Shown: positions 26,556 to 36,503, counted from the stretch's first letter. The stretch: 64,000 bases of DNA from Caballeronia pedi (GCF_001544915.2 NZ_FCOE02000005.1:124001-188000), one strand, 5' to 3'. The notes: a model not told the origin generated them from the letters alone. Numbers and translations are program-made.

Positions 26556-26583
26556 TTCGACAGCAGTGCGCGCTACCTATAAT
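26556..26583 (+). promoter_or_regulatory. Probable sigma-70 promoter of the acetyl-CoA hydrolase gene
   Basis: A perfect TATAAT at 26578-26583 with TTCGAC at 26556-26561, spacer 16 bases, ending 38 bases before the ATG. Confidence 0.5.
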
Positions 26584-26621
26584 CGCCTTCGTTTTAACGA
26601 AGCCCTAGAAGATAGACGTCG

Positions 26622-28118
26622 ATGCACGAAGACCGTATTCGCTGTGCCGCCTTGCGCGGAAAGATCACCTCGGCCGCCGACGCGGCGCAACTCGTTCGCG
26701 ACGGCATGATCGTCGGCGCGAGCGGCTTCACGCGCGCAGGCGACGCGAAGGCCGTGCCACGAGAAATCGCACGGCGCGCTCGTGAGGAAAACGAACCATT
26801 GCGCATCACGCTCATGACGGGCGCGTCGCTCGGACATGACACAGATCGCATTCTGACCGAAGCAGGCGCCATCGCGCGCCGCCTGCCCTTTCAAGTCGAT
26901 ACGACCTTGCGCCGCGCGATCAATCGCGGCGACGTGATGTTCGTCGACCAGCACCTGTCCGAGACCGTGGAGTTGTTGCGCGCGAATCGTCTCGGCAAGC
27001 TCGATCTCGCGATCATCGAAGCGGCCGCGATCACCGAAACGGGCGGCATCGTGCCGACGACTTCGGTCGGCAACTCCGCGAGCTTCGCGATTCTCGCGGA
27101 ACGCGTGATCGTCGAGATCAACCTGTCGCAGCCGGCCTCGCTCGAAGGCCTGCACGATATCTGGATTCCCGAGCGCCGCCCCGCGCGCGAGCCGCTGCCG
27201 ATCATGCGTCCGCATGACAGGATCGGCGTCGCGGCCATCGATATTCCCATCGAGAAGATCGCCGCGATCGTCATCACGGATACGCCCGACAGCGCGTCCA
27301 CCGTCCTGCCCGCCGACGAGGACACCGCACTGATCGCCGGCCATCTGATCGAGTTTTTTCAGCACGAAGTGTCGCGCGGACGCTTGCCAAAGAAATTGCC
27401 GCCGCTTCAGGCGGGCATCGGCACGATCGCCAATGCGGTGCTGTCGGGGTTCGCGTCATCGCCGTTCGAAGCGCTGACGATCTATTCCGAAGTGCTGCAG
27501 GACTCCACCTTCGATCTGCTCGATTCCGGCAAGGCCACGTTCGCTTCGGGCGCGTCGATCACGCTGTCGGCGCAGCGGCACGCGAAAGTGTTCAGCCAGA
27601 TCGACCGCTATCGCGACCGGCTCGTGTTGCGTCCGCAGGAAGTGAGCAACCATCCTGAAGTGATCCGCCGTCTCGGGCTCATCGCGATCAACACGGCGCT
27701 CGAAGCCGACATCTACGGCAATGTGAATTCGACCCATGTCGGCGGCACGCACATGATGAACGGCATCGGCGGTTCCGGTGATTTCGCGCGCAATGCGGCC
27801 TATGCGATCTTCGCGACGAAATCCGTCGCGAAGGACGGACGCATTTCGAGCATCGTGCCGATGGTGCCCCATTGCGACCACAACGAGCACGATGTCGATA
27901 TCGTCGTGACCGAGCGCGGGCTCGCCAACCTCACCGGCCTCGCGCCCCGCGAGCGCGCGATGAGCGTGATCCAGCACTGCGCGCACCCGCTTTACCGCGA
28001 TCTGTTACGCGACTATTACCGCGATGCAGCAGCGCTCGGCGGACATACGCCACATCGTCTCGATCAGGTATTTTCGTTCCATACGCGCTTCGCGGCGAGC
28101 GGATCGATGTTGCCCTGA
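26622..28118 (+). CDS. Acetyl-CoA hydrolase / succinyl-CoA:acetate CoA-transferase
   Basis: 498 residues, the usual length of the Ach1/AarC/SCACT group of class I CoA-transferases. Landmarks are GASGFTRAGDAKAVPR near the start, the catalytic Glu in LTIYSEVLQDS (about residue 290), and the strongly conserved NVNSTHVGGTHMMNGIGGSGDF (about 370-392). The enzyme moves CoA between acetate/acetyl-CoA and succinate/succinyl-CoA (or propionate), linking acid detoxification to the citric acid cycle in the cytoplasm. It appears monocistronic, with its own TATAAT promoter. The sequence alone does not separate hydrolase from transferase; transferase activity is likelier for this family. Confidence 0.93.
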   Translation: MHEDRIRCAALRGKITSAADAAQLVRDGMIVGASGFTRAGDAKAVPREIARRAREENEPLRITLMTGASLGHDTDRILTEAGAIARRLPFQVDTTLRRAINRGDVMFVDQHLSETVELLRANRLGKLDLAIIEAAAITETGGIVPTTSVGNSASFAILAERVIVEINLSQPASLEGLHDIWIPERRPAREPLPIMRPHDRIGVAAIDIPIEKIAAIVITDTPDSASTVLPADEDTALIAGHLIEFFQHEVSRGRLPKKLPPLQAGIGTIANAVLSGFASSPFEALTIYSEVLQDSTFDLLDSGKATFASGASITLSAQRHAKVFSQIDRYRDRLVLRPQEVSNHPEVIRRLGLIAINTALEADIYGNVNSTHVGGTHMMNGIGGSGDFARNAAYAIFATKSVAKDGRISSIVPMVPHCDHNEHDVDIVVTERGLANLTGLAPRERAMSVIQHCAHPLYRDLLRDYYRDAAALGGHTPHRLDQVFSFHTRFAASGSMLP

Positions 28119-28241
28119 AGCGGCGTCGCGCGCATTATGCTGCGCCGCGAAAGCGAATGGCGCGCGACAACGAAGCCGTTACATGAAGATTAGGCGCACA
28201 ATGGCGGGAGCCCGCTTGGGCTGGCGAACAGGAGGAGCACC

Positions 28242-28598
28242 ATGAACGCCATCACCTGGGTTCTTGCCGCCGACGGCAGCCGCGCCCGCATCTTCGAGAC
28301 GCAAGGATTGAAGGTGGAGTTGCGGCAGGTCGAGGACCTCAGGAATCCGGCGCCGCGCACGGCGGAAACAGCAGAGAAGGATCGCGAGAAGTTCGCGCGG
28401 ACGGTGGCCGAATTTCTCGAAGAGTGTCGCCTGCATCAACGATTCGATCGCTTGCGTCTCGCGGTCGACCCAAAATTTCTCGGCCTGCTGCGCGATCATC
28501 TGAGCAGCGAAACGCGCAAGCTCGTCTATGAGGAAATCAGCAACGACGTGTCGAACATGGACACGCGAGATATCCGCCGTCATCTCGACCGGCCTTGA
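28242..28598 (+). CDS. Host attachment-type protein
   Basis: 118 residues with the pattern of the family described as required for attachment to host cells (first noted in Agrobacterium): an N-terminal WVLAADGSRARIFE strand-turn, KFARTVAEFLEECRLHQRFDRLRLAVDPKFLGLLR in the middle (split across a helix and strand), and ETRKLVYEEISNDVSNMDTRDIRRHL at the end. Homologues are about 140-150 residues, so this copy is short, missing part of the middle. AGGAGGAG precedes the ATG. It is likely a cytoplasmic ribonuclease-H-like/eRF1-like fold; the biochemical role is unknown. Monocistronic and followed by a strong hairpin. Confidence 0.82.
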   Translation: MNAITWVLAADGSRARIFETQGLKVELRQVEDLRNPAPRTAETAEKDREKFARTVAEFLEECRLHQRFDRLRLAVDPKFLGLLRDHLSSETRKLVYEEISNDVSNMDTRDIRRHLDRP

Positions 28599-28608
28599 TC
28601 ATCGCTTG

Positions 28609-28645
28609 CGGCGCGCCGTTTCCCGTCACGCGAAACGGCGCGCCG
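28609..28645. terminator. Perfect 13-bp hairpin between convergent genes
   Basis: CGGCGCGCCGTTT (28609-28621) and AAACGGCGCGCCG (28633-28645) are exact reverse complements. The arms end in TTT/AAA, which suits a bidirectional terminator for the host-attachment gene and the FAD oxidase. Confidence 0.7.
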
Positions 28646-28649
28646 CGCG

Positions 28650-30038
28650 TCACGCCGCGGGCGTGATGTTCTGATTGCTGCGGAACAGGTTGTCCGGATC
28701 GTAGCGCTGCTTCACTTTGGCGAGCCGCTCGTAGTTCGGTCCATATGCCGCCTTCACGCGATCGCCCTCTTCTCCCGTCATGAAGTTCACGTAGACGCTG
28801 CCGATCGCATGCGGCGTCATTGCGGCGAACATGTCGCGCGCCCACTTCGTGCACTTCTCGTCGTCGGCGGCATCGCTCCAGCGGCCGTGAATGTTGATCG
28901 TATAGATCGAATCGCGATTCGCGTAGGCCGTTGCATCCACGCTCACGCGGTTCGTCTGCCCGCCCATCGCGCCGATAAAGACCTCGCACTGATTCGACGG
29001 CAGCGTCCCCACGGCATTCGTCAGGATATCGAACGTTTCATCGTTGAGCTTCGAGAAGTTGTGCGATTTCCAGTAATTGCGCTCGCCGGGCGTGAGCAGC
29101 GGATCGAAGGCCTTTTGCCATGCGGCGAAAGGCATCGGACCAAGATGTTCGCCGTAGGGTGTGCCGAAGCTGCGTATCGGCGCGAGCGCACGTTCGCCGT
29201 TTTCAACCGGCCCGACATAACAGCTTGCAAGCACGACGACCGGTTTCCCATGCGCGTCTTCTGGCAGGAACGGCAGCGGCGGCGCGAGCCGCAACACGGC
29301 CCATACGGTCAGGTCGTCGGGACATTGCGCAACGAACTCGCGATACTTCGGCAGCACGTCATCCGCCTGTTCGAGCGGATAGACGACGAGACCGCCGTAG
29401 ATCTCGGGACCGACCTCATGCAACTGATATTCGAATAGCGTGACGACGCCGAAATTGCCGCCGCCGCCGCGCAGCGCCCAGAAGAGTTCGGGCTCGCTTT
29501 CGGCGCTGACGCGTCGCCATTTGCCGTCGGCCGTGACGATTTCGGCTGCGACGAGATTGTCGACGGTCACGCCGAACTTGCGGCTGATCCAGCCGAAGCC
29601 GCCGCCGAGCGTGAGACCCGCGACGCCCGTCGTCGAGTTGATGCCGAGCGGTGTCGCGAGACCGAAGGCCTGCGCTTCGTGATCGAAGTCGGAGAGCAAC
29701 GCACCGGGCTCGACATAGGCGCGCTTCGCCTGCGGATCGATCCGCACGGATTTCAGCGCGGAGAGATCGATCATCAATGCGTCGTCGCTGACTGCGCTGC
29801 CCGCGATGTTGTGCGATCCGCCGCGAATCGAGACCAGCACGCCATTGCTGCGCGCGAACGCGAGCGCGGCGATCACGTCCGCCGTGCCCGCGCAACGCAC
29901 GATGAGCACGGGGCGCCGGTCGATGGTCGCGTTCCAGACCTTGCGTGCTTCGTCGTAGTCGGTATCCGACGGTGAGATGACCCTGCCTCTCACCGACGCC
30001 TTGAGGGTGTCGATCGCTTCGCCTGAGATGTTCGTCAT
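28650..30038 (-). CDS. FAD-linked oxidase of the berberine bridge enzyme (BBE) type
   Basis: 462 residues. The N-terminal FAD-binding PCMH domain carries VSIRGGSHNIAGSAV (about residues 68-82), whose His is the residue normally joined to the 8-alpha position of FAD. The second covalent position found in bicovalent enzymes (Cys in a GVCG-like segment) is absent here: the matching GVAGLTLGGGFGWISRKFG (about 155-173) has Ala. The C terminus has the BBE signature YDPDNLFRSNQNI. Bacterial members oxidise sugars, alcohols or 6-hydroxynicotine-like amines; the substrate here is unknown. GAGGT lies before ATG 30038. Monocistronic. Confidence 0.9.
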   Translation of the reverse strand: MTNISGEAIDTLKASVRGRVISPSDTDYDEARKVWNATIDRRPVLIVRCAGTADVIAALAFARSNGVLVSIRGGSHNIAGSAVSDDALMIDLSALKSVRIDPQAKRAYVEPGALLSDFDHEAQAFGLATPLGINSTTGVAGLTLGGGFGWISRKFGVTVDNLVAAEIVTADGKWRRVSAESEPELFWALRGGGGNFGVVTLFEYQLHEVGPEIYGGLVVYPLEQADDVLPKYREFVAQCPDDLTVWAVLRLAPPLPFLPEDAHGKPVVVLASCYVGPVENGERALAPIRSFGTPYGEHLGPMPFAAWQKAFDPLLTPGERNYWKSHNFSKLNDETFDILTNAVGTLPSNQCEVFIGAMGGQTNRVSVDATAYANRDSIYTINIHGRWSDAADDEKCTKWARDMFAAMTPHAIGSVYVNFMTGEEGDRVKAAYGPNYERLAKVKQRYDPDNLFRSNQNITPAA

Positions 30039-30473
30039 TGTGAGACCTCGCTGCTATATGACGCGCTGCGACGTGCCCGACCCTGCCAGCTGGTACGGCG
30101 AAAGCGCAAGGAACCCGCTAAAGGATCACGCAGGGCATGTCGATCGGATGCACACCGGAGAGACCACGAAAGCGGGGAAGAATTGCGACGATCGGACGCT
30201 TCGGTCCGCTTGTTGATTTAATGCCGGGACCTACGCGATGTAAAGTGCCCGACCAGTTAAATCGTGCACGCGATCTAGCATGTATCGGACAAAGTTGCCG
30301 GTATGAGCGATTAGCGAATGCAGTGCTTCATGGGTTGCTGTGTATTCCTTATTTAATGATTTTTTTAAGGAAACCATGGTTTAACAGCATGAAAAAAGCG
30401 CGCCGATGAACTGGCGCGCTGCACCCGCTAGACATCGCCGAAAACGCGCGATGTCTGACTGAATCTTCTCCAC
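30039..30473. other. Intergenic region between divergent FAD oxidase and convergent glutamate dehydrogenase
   Basis: 435 bases, AT-richer than the flanks, containing the terminator of the glutamate dehydrogenase gene at its right end. A 90-codon frame at 30137-30409 is not supported by a ribosome site or recognisable sequence. The FAD oxidase promoter probably lies near 30040-30120. Confidence 0.5.
30392..30420 (-). terminator. Rho-independent terminator of the glutamate dehydrogenase gene
   Basis: Read on the minus strand, AGCGCGCC (30420-30413) pairs with GGCGCGCT (30404-30397) and is followed by TTTTTT. The stem is eight base pairs with an eight-base loop. Confidence 0.85.
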
Positions 30474-33400
30474 TCAAGCCCGCTCCAGCACCGCCATCTC
30501 CCGCACCACCACCAGCAGCATCGAAAGACTCGCGCCGCCACTCGCGCGCAGCTCCGCCAGCAGCCGCGTATACCGCTCGAGCGCCGCTTCACGCTTCGCG
30601 CGCCAGCTTTCGACGATGACATCCGGCGTATCGATGCCGCGCGATTGCTCCAGCGCGCTCACCGTCAGCGCGCGCTTTAGCCGCGCGAGCTCTTCCATCG
30701 CCGCCGCGCGCGCGAGCAGATCCCAGTGCGTGGCGATCGGCAGCGCCATCGCCCGTTCGGCGATGCCGCGATAGTCGAGCAGCGTGCCGATGCCGAAGTA
30801 CACGCTCGCGACGAGCTCCAGATTGCGCTCCGAGCACGCCGCCACTTCCGCGCTGTCGAGCACCGCCGTCGCAATCTCGCCGCTCGCGACGCGCGCCGCG
30901 AGCGTGCTTTCGACGCCCGCGTCTTCCAGATCACGCCGGCGCGCATACCACGCGTCGAGCTGCGTTGCAGGCAGCAGCGCGGGCAGTTGCGGCGCGAGCC
31001 GTTGCGCGGCCTCGCGGCAACGCGCGAGCACGCCCTTCGCCTCGTTCGCGCCCGCGCCGTTATGGTTCAGATGGCGCAGGAACCACAGCGACGTTTCATC
31101 GAGCAAACGCACGACATCGACGAACATGCGTGCCTGCACTTCATCCGCGACGATATTGTCCAGGCCGTCGATGCTGCGCCACAGATCGTCGAGATCGAAG
31201 ACATCGCGCGCCATCAGCGCCGCGCGCACGATATCGCTCGGGCGCGCGTCGGTCTCTTCCATCAGCCGATGCACGAAAGTGCAGCCCACGCGATTCACGA
31301 GCGCATTGGTCAGATGCGTCGCGAGGATTTCGCGCTTCAGCGGATGGTGCTGCATCGTGGCGCTGTAGCGCTGTTGCAGAGGCTTCGGGAAATAGTCGGG
31401 CAGCATGTCGGCGACGAGCGCGTCTTCGGGCACGTCGGATTCGAGCAGTTCGTCGTAGAGCCACATCTTGCCGTACGCGAGCAGCACCGCGCGCTCAGGC
31501 GAAGTAAGCCCCGACTTCGCAGCCGCGCGCTCGGTGATTTCGTCATCGGACGGCAGAAATTCGATCCGGCGCTTCAGACGCCCCGCGCGCTCCAGAAAGC
31601 GCATCATGCGCGCTTCGGCATCGAGCGTCTCGGCTTCATGTCGCTTCGCGATCGACAGCGCCTGCGTCTGCGCGTAGTTGTCCTTCAGCACGAGCAGGCC
31701 GACTTCATCGGTCATCTCCGCGAGCAGCGCGTTACGTTGCTTCTCGGTCATCTCGCCATCGGCGACGACGAGGCCAAGCAGGATCTTTATATTAACTTCG
31801 TGATCCGAACAATCCACGCCTGCTGAATTATCAATCGCATCCGTATTCATGCGCCCGCCATGCTGCGCGAACTCGATACGCCCCAGTTGCGTGAAGCCCA
31901 GATTGCCGCCTTCCGCGACCACCTTCGCACGCAGTTCCGCGCCGTTCACGCGCACGGCGTCATTCGTGCGATCGCCGACCTGCAGATGCGTCTCCGCGCT
32001 CGACTTCACATACGTGCCCACGCCGCCGTTGTAGAGCAGATCCGCTTCGGCGAGCAGGATCGCGCGCATGAGTTCGTTCGGCGCGAGCACCGACGCGTTG
32101 ATGCCGAGCGCCGTCTGCACTTGCGGCGAGATCGGAATCGACTTCGCCGTGCGCGGATAGACGCCGCCGCCCGTCGAGATCAGCGCGGTATCGTAATCGG
32201 CCCAACTGGAGCGCGGCAGCGCGAAAAGACGCGCGCGCTCCTCGAAGCTTTTTGCCGCATCGGGCGTCGGATCGAGAAATATGTGTCGATGATCGAACGC
32301 CGCGAGCAATCTGATATGGCGCGACAGCAGCATGCCGTTGCCGAACACGTCGCCGGACATGTCGCCGACGCCGACCACGGTGAAATCGGTCGTCTGCGTA
32401 TCGAAGTTCATTTCGCGGAAATGGCGCTTCACCGATTCCCACGCGCCGCGAGCGGTGATGCCCATCTTCTTGTGGTCATAGCCGACCGAGCCGCCGGACG
32501 CGAATGCATCGTCGAGCCAGAAACCGTATTCATGCGCGATCGCGTTCGCGTAGTCCGAGAACGTGGCCGTGCCCTTGTCGGCGGCGACGACGAGATACGG
32601 ATCATCCGGATCATGGCGCACGACATCGGGCGGCGGTACGATGCCATCGGGCGTTCGGTTGTCGGTCACATCGAGCAGGCCGCGCAGGAACATCTGATAG
32701 CACGCGACACCTTCGTTGAGAAACGCCTCGCGGTCCGTCACCGGCGGCGGATTCTTCACGACGAAGCCGCCCTTCGAACCCACCGGCACGATCACGGTGT
32801 TCTTCACCATCTGCGCCTTCATGAGGCCGAGCACTTCGGTGCGGAAATCCTCGCGCCTGTCCGACCAGCGCAGCCCGCCGCGCGCGACACGTCCGCCGCG
32901 CAAATGCACGCCTTCGACGCGCGGCGCATAGACCCAGATTTCGAACATCGGCTTGGGTTCGGGCAGGCCCGGCACTTTCGAAGGATCGAGCTTGAACGAG
33001 ACATACGGACGCGGCTGGCCGCTTGCGTCGCGATGAAAATGGTTCGTGCGCACCGTCGCGGTGATAACGCCGAGGAACTGACGCAGGATGCGGTCTTCGT
33101 CGAGATTCGGCACTTTGTCGAGCGCCGCTTCGATATCGGCGAGCACGCGTTCCGCGGCCTTGTCGCGCTCGTCCATCGCGCCCCCGCGCGCGGGATCGAA
33201 ACGCACCATGAAGAGTTGCAGCAGCTTCCGCGCGATCAGCGGATTGCCGATCAGCGCGCGCTCGATATATGCATCGCTGAAGGTCGAGCCGACCTGCCGC
33301 AGATACTTCGCATACGCGCGCATGATGGTCACGTCGCGCGCGCCGAATTCCGCGCGCAACACGAGGCGGTTGTAGTCGTCGTTCTCGATCTCGCCCGACC

Positions 33401-35339
33401 ACACGCTCGCGAACGCGTTTTCGAAAAGCGGCTTCACGCGGTCGATATCGAATTCCACATCGTCTTGCAATTCGAGCCCGAAATCGTGGATCCACGCATT
33501 GGGCGCGCCGGTCGGCTCGATCAGATACGGACGTTCTTCATCGACGCGCACACCGAGATGTTCGAGCATCGGCAGGCTGTGCGACAGCGCGATCGGATCG
33601 CCGACGCGATACACCTTGAAGCGGAACGCGCGCTTGCCCGCTTCGATCGGCCGATACAGGCTCATCGAGAGACCGCCGGGGCGCGTGTGCGTCGCCTCGA
33701 TCAGTTCGATGTCGCGCACCGCCGTGCGCGCCGGATAATCTTCGCGATAACCCGCCGGGAACGAATCGGCATAACGTTGCAGCAGCCGGTTGCCGGCTTC
33801 CTCGCCGTGGCTGTCGATGAGCGCATCGGCGAGATCGTCCTGCCAGCGGCGCGCGACCTGCACGATGCGCGCTTCGAGTTCGCGCGTATCGACTTCGGGC
33901 ATCGCACCCCGGTCGGCACGCACGACAATGTGGATGCGCGCGAGCGGCGACTCCGACAGCAGCGGCGTGAACTCGATGCTCTTGCCGTTGAACGCCTCCA
34001 TCAACACCTTGCTGATGCGGCGGCGCAAGTCGGTGTTGAACTTGTCGCGCGGCACGAACACAAGGCACGACACGAAGCGGTCGAAGCGGTCGCGCCGCAC
34101 GAAAAGGCGCGTGCGCTGATGTTCCTGCAAGCGCAGCACGCCGAGCGCGATATCGAAGAGCACGTCTTCATCGGCCTGAAACAGCTCGTCGCGCGGATAC
34201 TGCTCCAGCACTGAAATGAGCGACTTCGCCAGATGCCCTTTCTCCAGAAAGCCCGCGCGCCGCACGATGTTCGCGCACTTGCGCCGCACGATCGGGATTT
34301 CGGAAGTCGGCACGAGATACGCCGTGGACGTATAGAGGCCGAGAAAGCGCCGCTCGCCGGTCACCTTGCCATCGGGCGACGTGCGCTTCACGCCGACATA
34401 GTCGAGATAGCCCGGCCGATGCACCGTCGCGCGCGAATTGGCCTTCGTCAGAAAGATGGGCGCCGCGCCTTCGATGATCGCGGCCGCGCCCGGCGGCAGC
34501 GGCGTCACGTCGCCCGTCGACGAAGCACGCAAGGTCTCGCGCAGAATCCCCAGGCCCGATCCCGGCACGCCGCGCAACGCAAATCCGCCTTCGTGCCCGA
34601 CGAGTTCGTAATCGCGGCAACCGAGGAAGGTGAAATGATCCGCGACCATCCATTCGAGGAACGCGCGGGACTCGATGCCATCGGGCGTGGTGTCGCGCGC
34701 CTTCAGTTCGCCGATCGCGACGCGCGCCGACTCGGTGACCTTCGGCCAGTCTTCGACCGCCGCGCGCACGTCGCCCAGCACGCGCGCGATGCTGTCGCGC
34801 ACCTCCTCCAGACGCTCGCCGTCGCTGCAGCGGTCAACTTCGAAATGGATGAACGATTCGAGCTCGGAATGCGTGTCGCCCGCTTCGGCGTGGCCCTGCC
34901 CGATGCGCTCGATCTCGCCCGCATGCGCGCCCTTGCCGGCGCGCCACACGCGAAACACCGGGTGAATAGCCGAATGCAACGCGAGACCGAGCCGGTTGAG
35001 TTCCATCGTCACGGAATCGACGAGAAAGGGCATGTCGTCGTTGACGATTTCGACCACCGTGTGATCCGAATGCCAGCCGTGCTGCTCCAGATTCGGGTTG
35101 TACACGCGCAGCACCTCGCGCCCGCGCACGAACTTCTGCGCTGTCTGCCAGTGCGCCATCGCGGCGCCGTAGAGGTCGGCGACATCGCGGCTCGCGATGT
35201 CCTCGACGTCGACCTGCTCGTAGTAATAGCGAAGAAGCGGCTCGATGACCTTGAAGCTGGCTTCCGGCAATCGTGCTTTCGCAAACTCCAGAAGATCGTT
35301 GATGAGGTGTTCGACCCGCGCTTCGTTCTTGACCAGCAT
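30474..35339 (-). CDS. gdhB: Large NAD-specific glutamate dehydrogenase
   Basis: 1621 residues from ATG 35339, chosen because GGGAGGA lies just before it and the N terminus then reads MLVKNEARVEHLIND; the frame is open 38 codons further up without a ribosome site. It belongs to the 180-kDa GDH class (L-GDH) known from Streptomyces and Pseudomonas: a long N-terminal region with ACT-like domains, the catalytic core with GGLRWSDRREDFRTEVLGLMKAQMVKN split by the nucleotide site, catalytic-Lys motif VGSKGGFVVKN (about residues 835-850), VGVGDMSGDVFGNGM, and a long C-terminal helical domain. It deaminates glutamate to 2-oxoglutarate in amino acid catabolism, as a hexamer or tetramer regulated by amino acids. 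Monocistronic, with its own terminator. Confidence 0.95.
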   Translation of the reverse strand: MLVKNEARVEHLINDLLEFAKARLPEASFKVIEPLLRYYYEQVDVEDIASRDVADLYGAAMAHWQTAQKFVRGREVLRVYNPNLEQHGWHSDHTVVEIVNDDMPFLVDSVTMELNRLGLALHSAIHPVFRVWRAGKGAHAGEIERIGQGHAEAGDTHSELESFIHFEVDRCSDGERLEEVRDSIARVLGDVRAAVEDWPKVTESARVAIGELKARDTTPDGIESRAFLEWMVADHFTFLGCRDYELVGHEGGFALRGVPGSGLGILRETLRASSTGDVTPLPPGAAAIIEGAAPIFLTKANSRATVHRPGYLDYVGVKRTSPDGKVTGERRFLGLYTSTAYLVPTSEIPIVRRKCANIVRRAGFLEKGHLAKSLISVLEQYPRDELFQADEDVLFDIALGVLRLQEHQRTRLFVRRDRFDRFVSCLVFVPRDKFNTDLRRRISKVLMEAFNGKSIEFTPLLSESPLARIHIVVRADRGAMPEVDTRELEARIVQVARRWQDDLADALIDSHGEEAGNRLLQRYADSFPAGYREDYPARTAVRDIELIEATHTRPGGLSMSLYRPIEAGKRAFRFKVYRVGDPIALSHSLPMLEHLGVRVDEERPYLIEPTGAPNAWIHDFGLELQDDVEFDIDRVKPLFENAFASVWSGEIENDDYNRLVLRAEFGARDVTIMRAYAKYLRQVGSTFSDAYIERALIGNPLIARKLLQLFMVRFDPARGGAMDERDKAAERVLADIEAALDKVPNLDEDRILRQFLGVITATVRTNHFHRDASGQPRPYVSFKLDPSKVPGLPEPKPMFEIWVYAPRVEGVHLRGGRVARGGLRWSDRREDFRTEVLGLMKAQMVKNTVIVPVGSKGGFVVKNPPPVTDREAFLNEGVACYQMFLRGLLDVTDNRTPDGIVPPPDVVRHDPDDPYLVVAADKGTATFSDYANAIAHEYGFWLDDAFASGGSVGYDHKKMGITARGAWESVKRHFREMNFDTQTTDFTVVGVGDMSGDVFGNGMLLSRHIRLLAAFDHRHIFLDPTPDAAKSFEERARLFALPRSSWADYDTALISTGGGVYPRTAKSIPISPQVQTALGINASVLAPNELMRAILLAEADLLYNGGVGTYVKSSAETHLQVGDRTNDAVRVNGAELRAKVVAEGGNLGFTQLGRIEFAQHGGRMNTDAIDNSAGVDCSDHEVNIKILLGLVVADGEMTEKQRNALLAEMTDEVGLLVLKDNYAQTQALSIAKRHEAETLDAEARMMRFLERAGRLKRRIEFLPSDDEITERAAAKSGLTSPERAVLLAYGKMWLYDELLESDVPEDALVADMLPDYFPKPLQQRYSATMQHHPLKREILATHLTNALVNRVGCTFVHRLMEETDARPSDIVRAALMARDVFDLDDLWRSIDGLDNIVADEVQARMFVDVVRLLDETSLWFLRHLNHNGAGANEAKGVLARCREAAQRLAPQLPALLPATQLDAWYARRRDLEDAGVESTLAARVASGEIATAVLDSAEVAACSERNLELVASVYFGIGTLLDYRGIAERAMALPIATHWDLLARAAAMEELARLKRALTVSALEQSRGIDTPDVIVESWRAKREAALERYTRLLAELRASGGASLSMLLVVVREMAVLERA

Positions 35340-35560
35340 GGTGTCCTCCCGAGGCTTTCGGTTGCGATGCGGTTGCGGCACGCTCTTCGAATCAAGGAGA
35401 TTATGCGCCGGCCCGAGGTTTTGTCCGCGAGTCGGCCATGTGCGGTTGCACAACGACGGTGCGCACCTTTACGTTACGTTAGCCGTGCAGCGTGACCTTT
35501 GCGCGACATCGGCTTTCGGCTATTGTCGAGAGCGACGCATCGAGCCGAGGGAGGCATTCC

Positions 35561-35989
35561 ATGCAGAACAGCACGCAAGAGTCAGCGCAGCAAACGGTCG
35601 TCACGGTGCGGCCGCAGCAGGAAATCGCGACGGTTCAGCGCCTGCCGTATTTCATCGGGTTGTCGGCGGCGACGGCGGGCACGCGCGGCCTCGCGATGCA
35701 CCTCGTCGTCGTGCCGCCGGGCGGGCATGGCGAGCCGCATGTCCATGTGGGCTACGAAACGGGCATCTACATACTGGAAGGGCGCATCGAGACGCGCTAT
35801 GGGCCGGGACTGGCGGAATCGGTCATCAACGAGCCGGGCGACTTCGTGTTCATTCCCCCCGGCGTGCCGCATCAGCCGGTCAATCTGAGCGCAACCGAGC
35901 CGGCTCGCGCCGTGATCGCCCGCAACGACGCGAACGAAGCGGATCGCGTCGTGCCGTACGATCCGAAGGAAGTCCCGGCGCCTCAGTAG
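35561..35989 (+). CDS. Cupin-domain protein
   Basis: 142 residues, single cupin barrel. Motif 1 is GGHGEPHVHVGYETGIYILEG (split at about residues 59-78; metal ligands His, His, Glu) and motif 2 is PGDFVFIPPGVPHQPVN (about 100-116) with the last His. It likely binds one metal ion, but cupins range from isomerases to regulators and the ligand is unknown. GAGGGAGG precedes ATG 35561, making the longer upstream frame unnecessary. It is divergent from the glutamate dehydrogenase and its last seven bases overlap the last bases of the LEA14-like gene on the other strand. Confidence 0.87.
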   Translation: MQNSTQESAQQTVVTVRPQQEIATVQRLPYFIGLSAATAGTRGLAMHLVVVPPGGHGEPHVHVGYETGIYILEGRIETRYGPGLAESVINEPGDFVFIPPGVPHQPVNLSATEPARAVIARNDANEADRVVPYDPKEVPAPQ

Positions 35990-36477
35990 CCGGACGCGCC
36001 CATGCCCGGCAGATCGACATAGCCGGTGTCGGAGAAGCGCGCGCCGCCGAACGCGCCGCCCGCGAGCCTGCCGCGCACCGCATACGACACCTTGCTGACG
36101 GTGTCGCCGTTCGCGAAGCCGAATGCCTGGCGCGCGACCGAGAACGCCGACACTGTCACTGGCACCGACACGATCGTCTCGCCGAAACGCGGTACCGTGC
36201 CGCGCTGATCGCTCACGCCGCTCGCGAACGCGCGGCCGTTGAGGTCGAGATCGAGCGCGACGCCGTCGAAGTCGATCGGTGCGTCGTTCGGGTTCTGCAC
36301 GCGCAGTTTCACCGCGAAGCGCATTTCGAGCCCCTGCCCTTCGAGCGGCTCGATGCCCGCGACGCTCACGCGCATCGCGTCGCGATTGAAGAAGCCTGCG
36401 CAGCCGTCGAGCGCGAGCATCGCGAGCAGCACGGCGAAGAAAAGGATGAAGCGATTGCGCGTGTGGTTCGTTTTCAT
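35983..36477 (-). CDS. LEA14-like (LEA type 2 / WHy domain) lipoprotein
   Basis: 164 residues from ATG 36477. A signal sequence ends in a lipobox-like LALDGCAGF (Cys near residue 26), so the protein should be lipid anchored. The mature part follows the water-stress/hypersensitive (WHy) LEA14 fold: VSVAGIEPLEGQGLEMRF, VKLRVQNPNDAPIDFDGVALDLDLNG, FASGVSDQRGTVPRFGE, and PVTVS. Such proteins are linked to stress or envelope protection but the bacterial role is not known. The gene follows the YdjM-type gene by 26 bases and may be cotranscribed with it; it converges with the cupin gene, overlapping it by seven bases. Confidence 0.85.
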   Translation of the reverse strand: MKTNHTRNRFILFFAVLLAMLALDGCAGFFNRDAMRVSVAGIEPLEGQGLEMRFAVKLRVQNPNDAPIDFDGVALDLDLNGRAFASGVSDQRGTVPRFGETIVSVPVTVSAFSVARQAFGFANGDTVSKVSYAVRGRLAGGAFGGARFSDTGYVDLPGMGASGY

Positions 36478-36503
36478 GACGGCGGGTCTCCTCGCGTTAT
36501 CGT

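Noticed and set aside
30137..30409. 90-codon frame after the FAD oxidase
   Set aside because: No ribosome site or recognisable sequence, and it runs into the terminator of the glutamate dehydrogenase gene.
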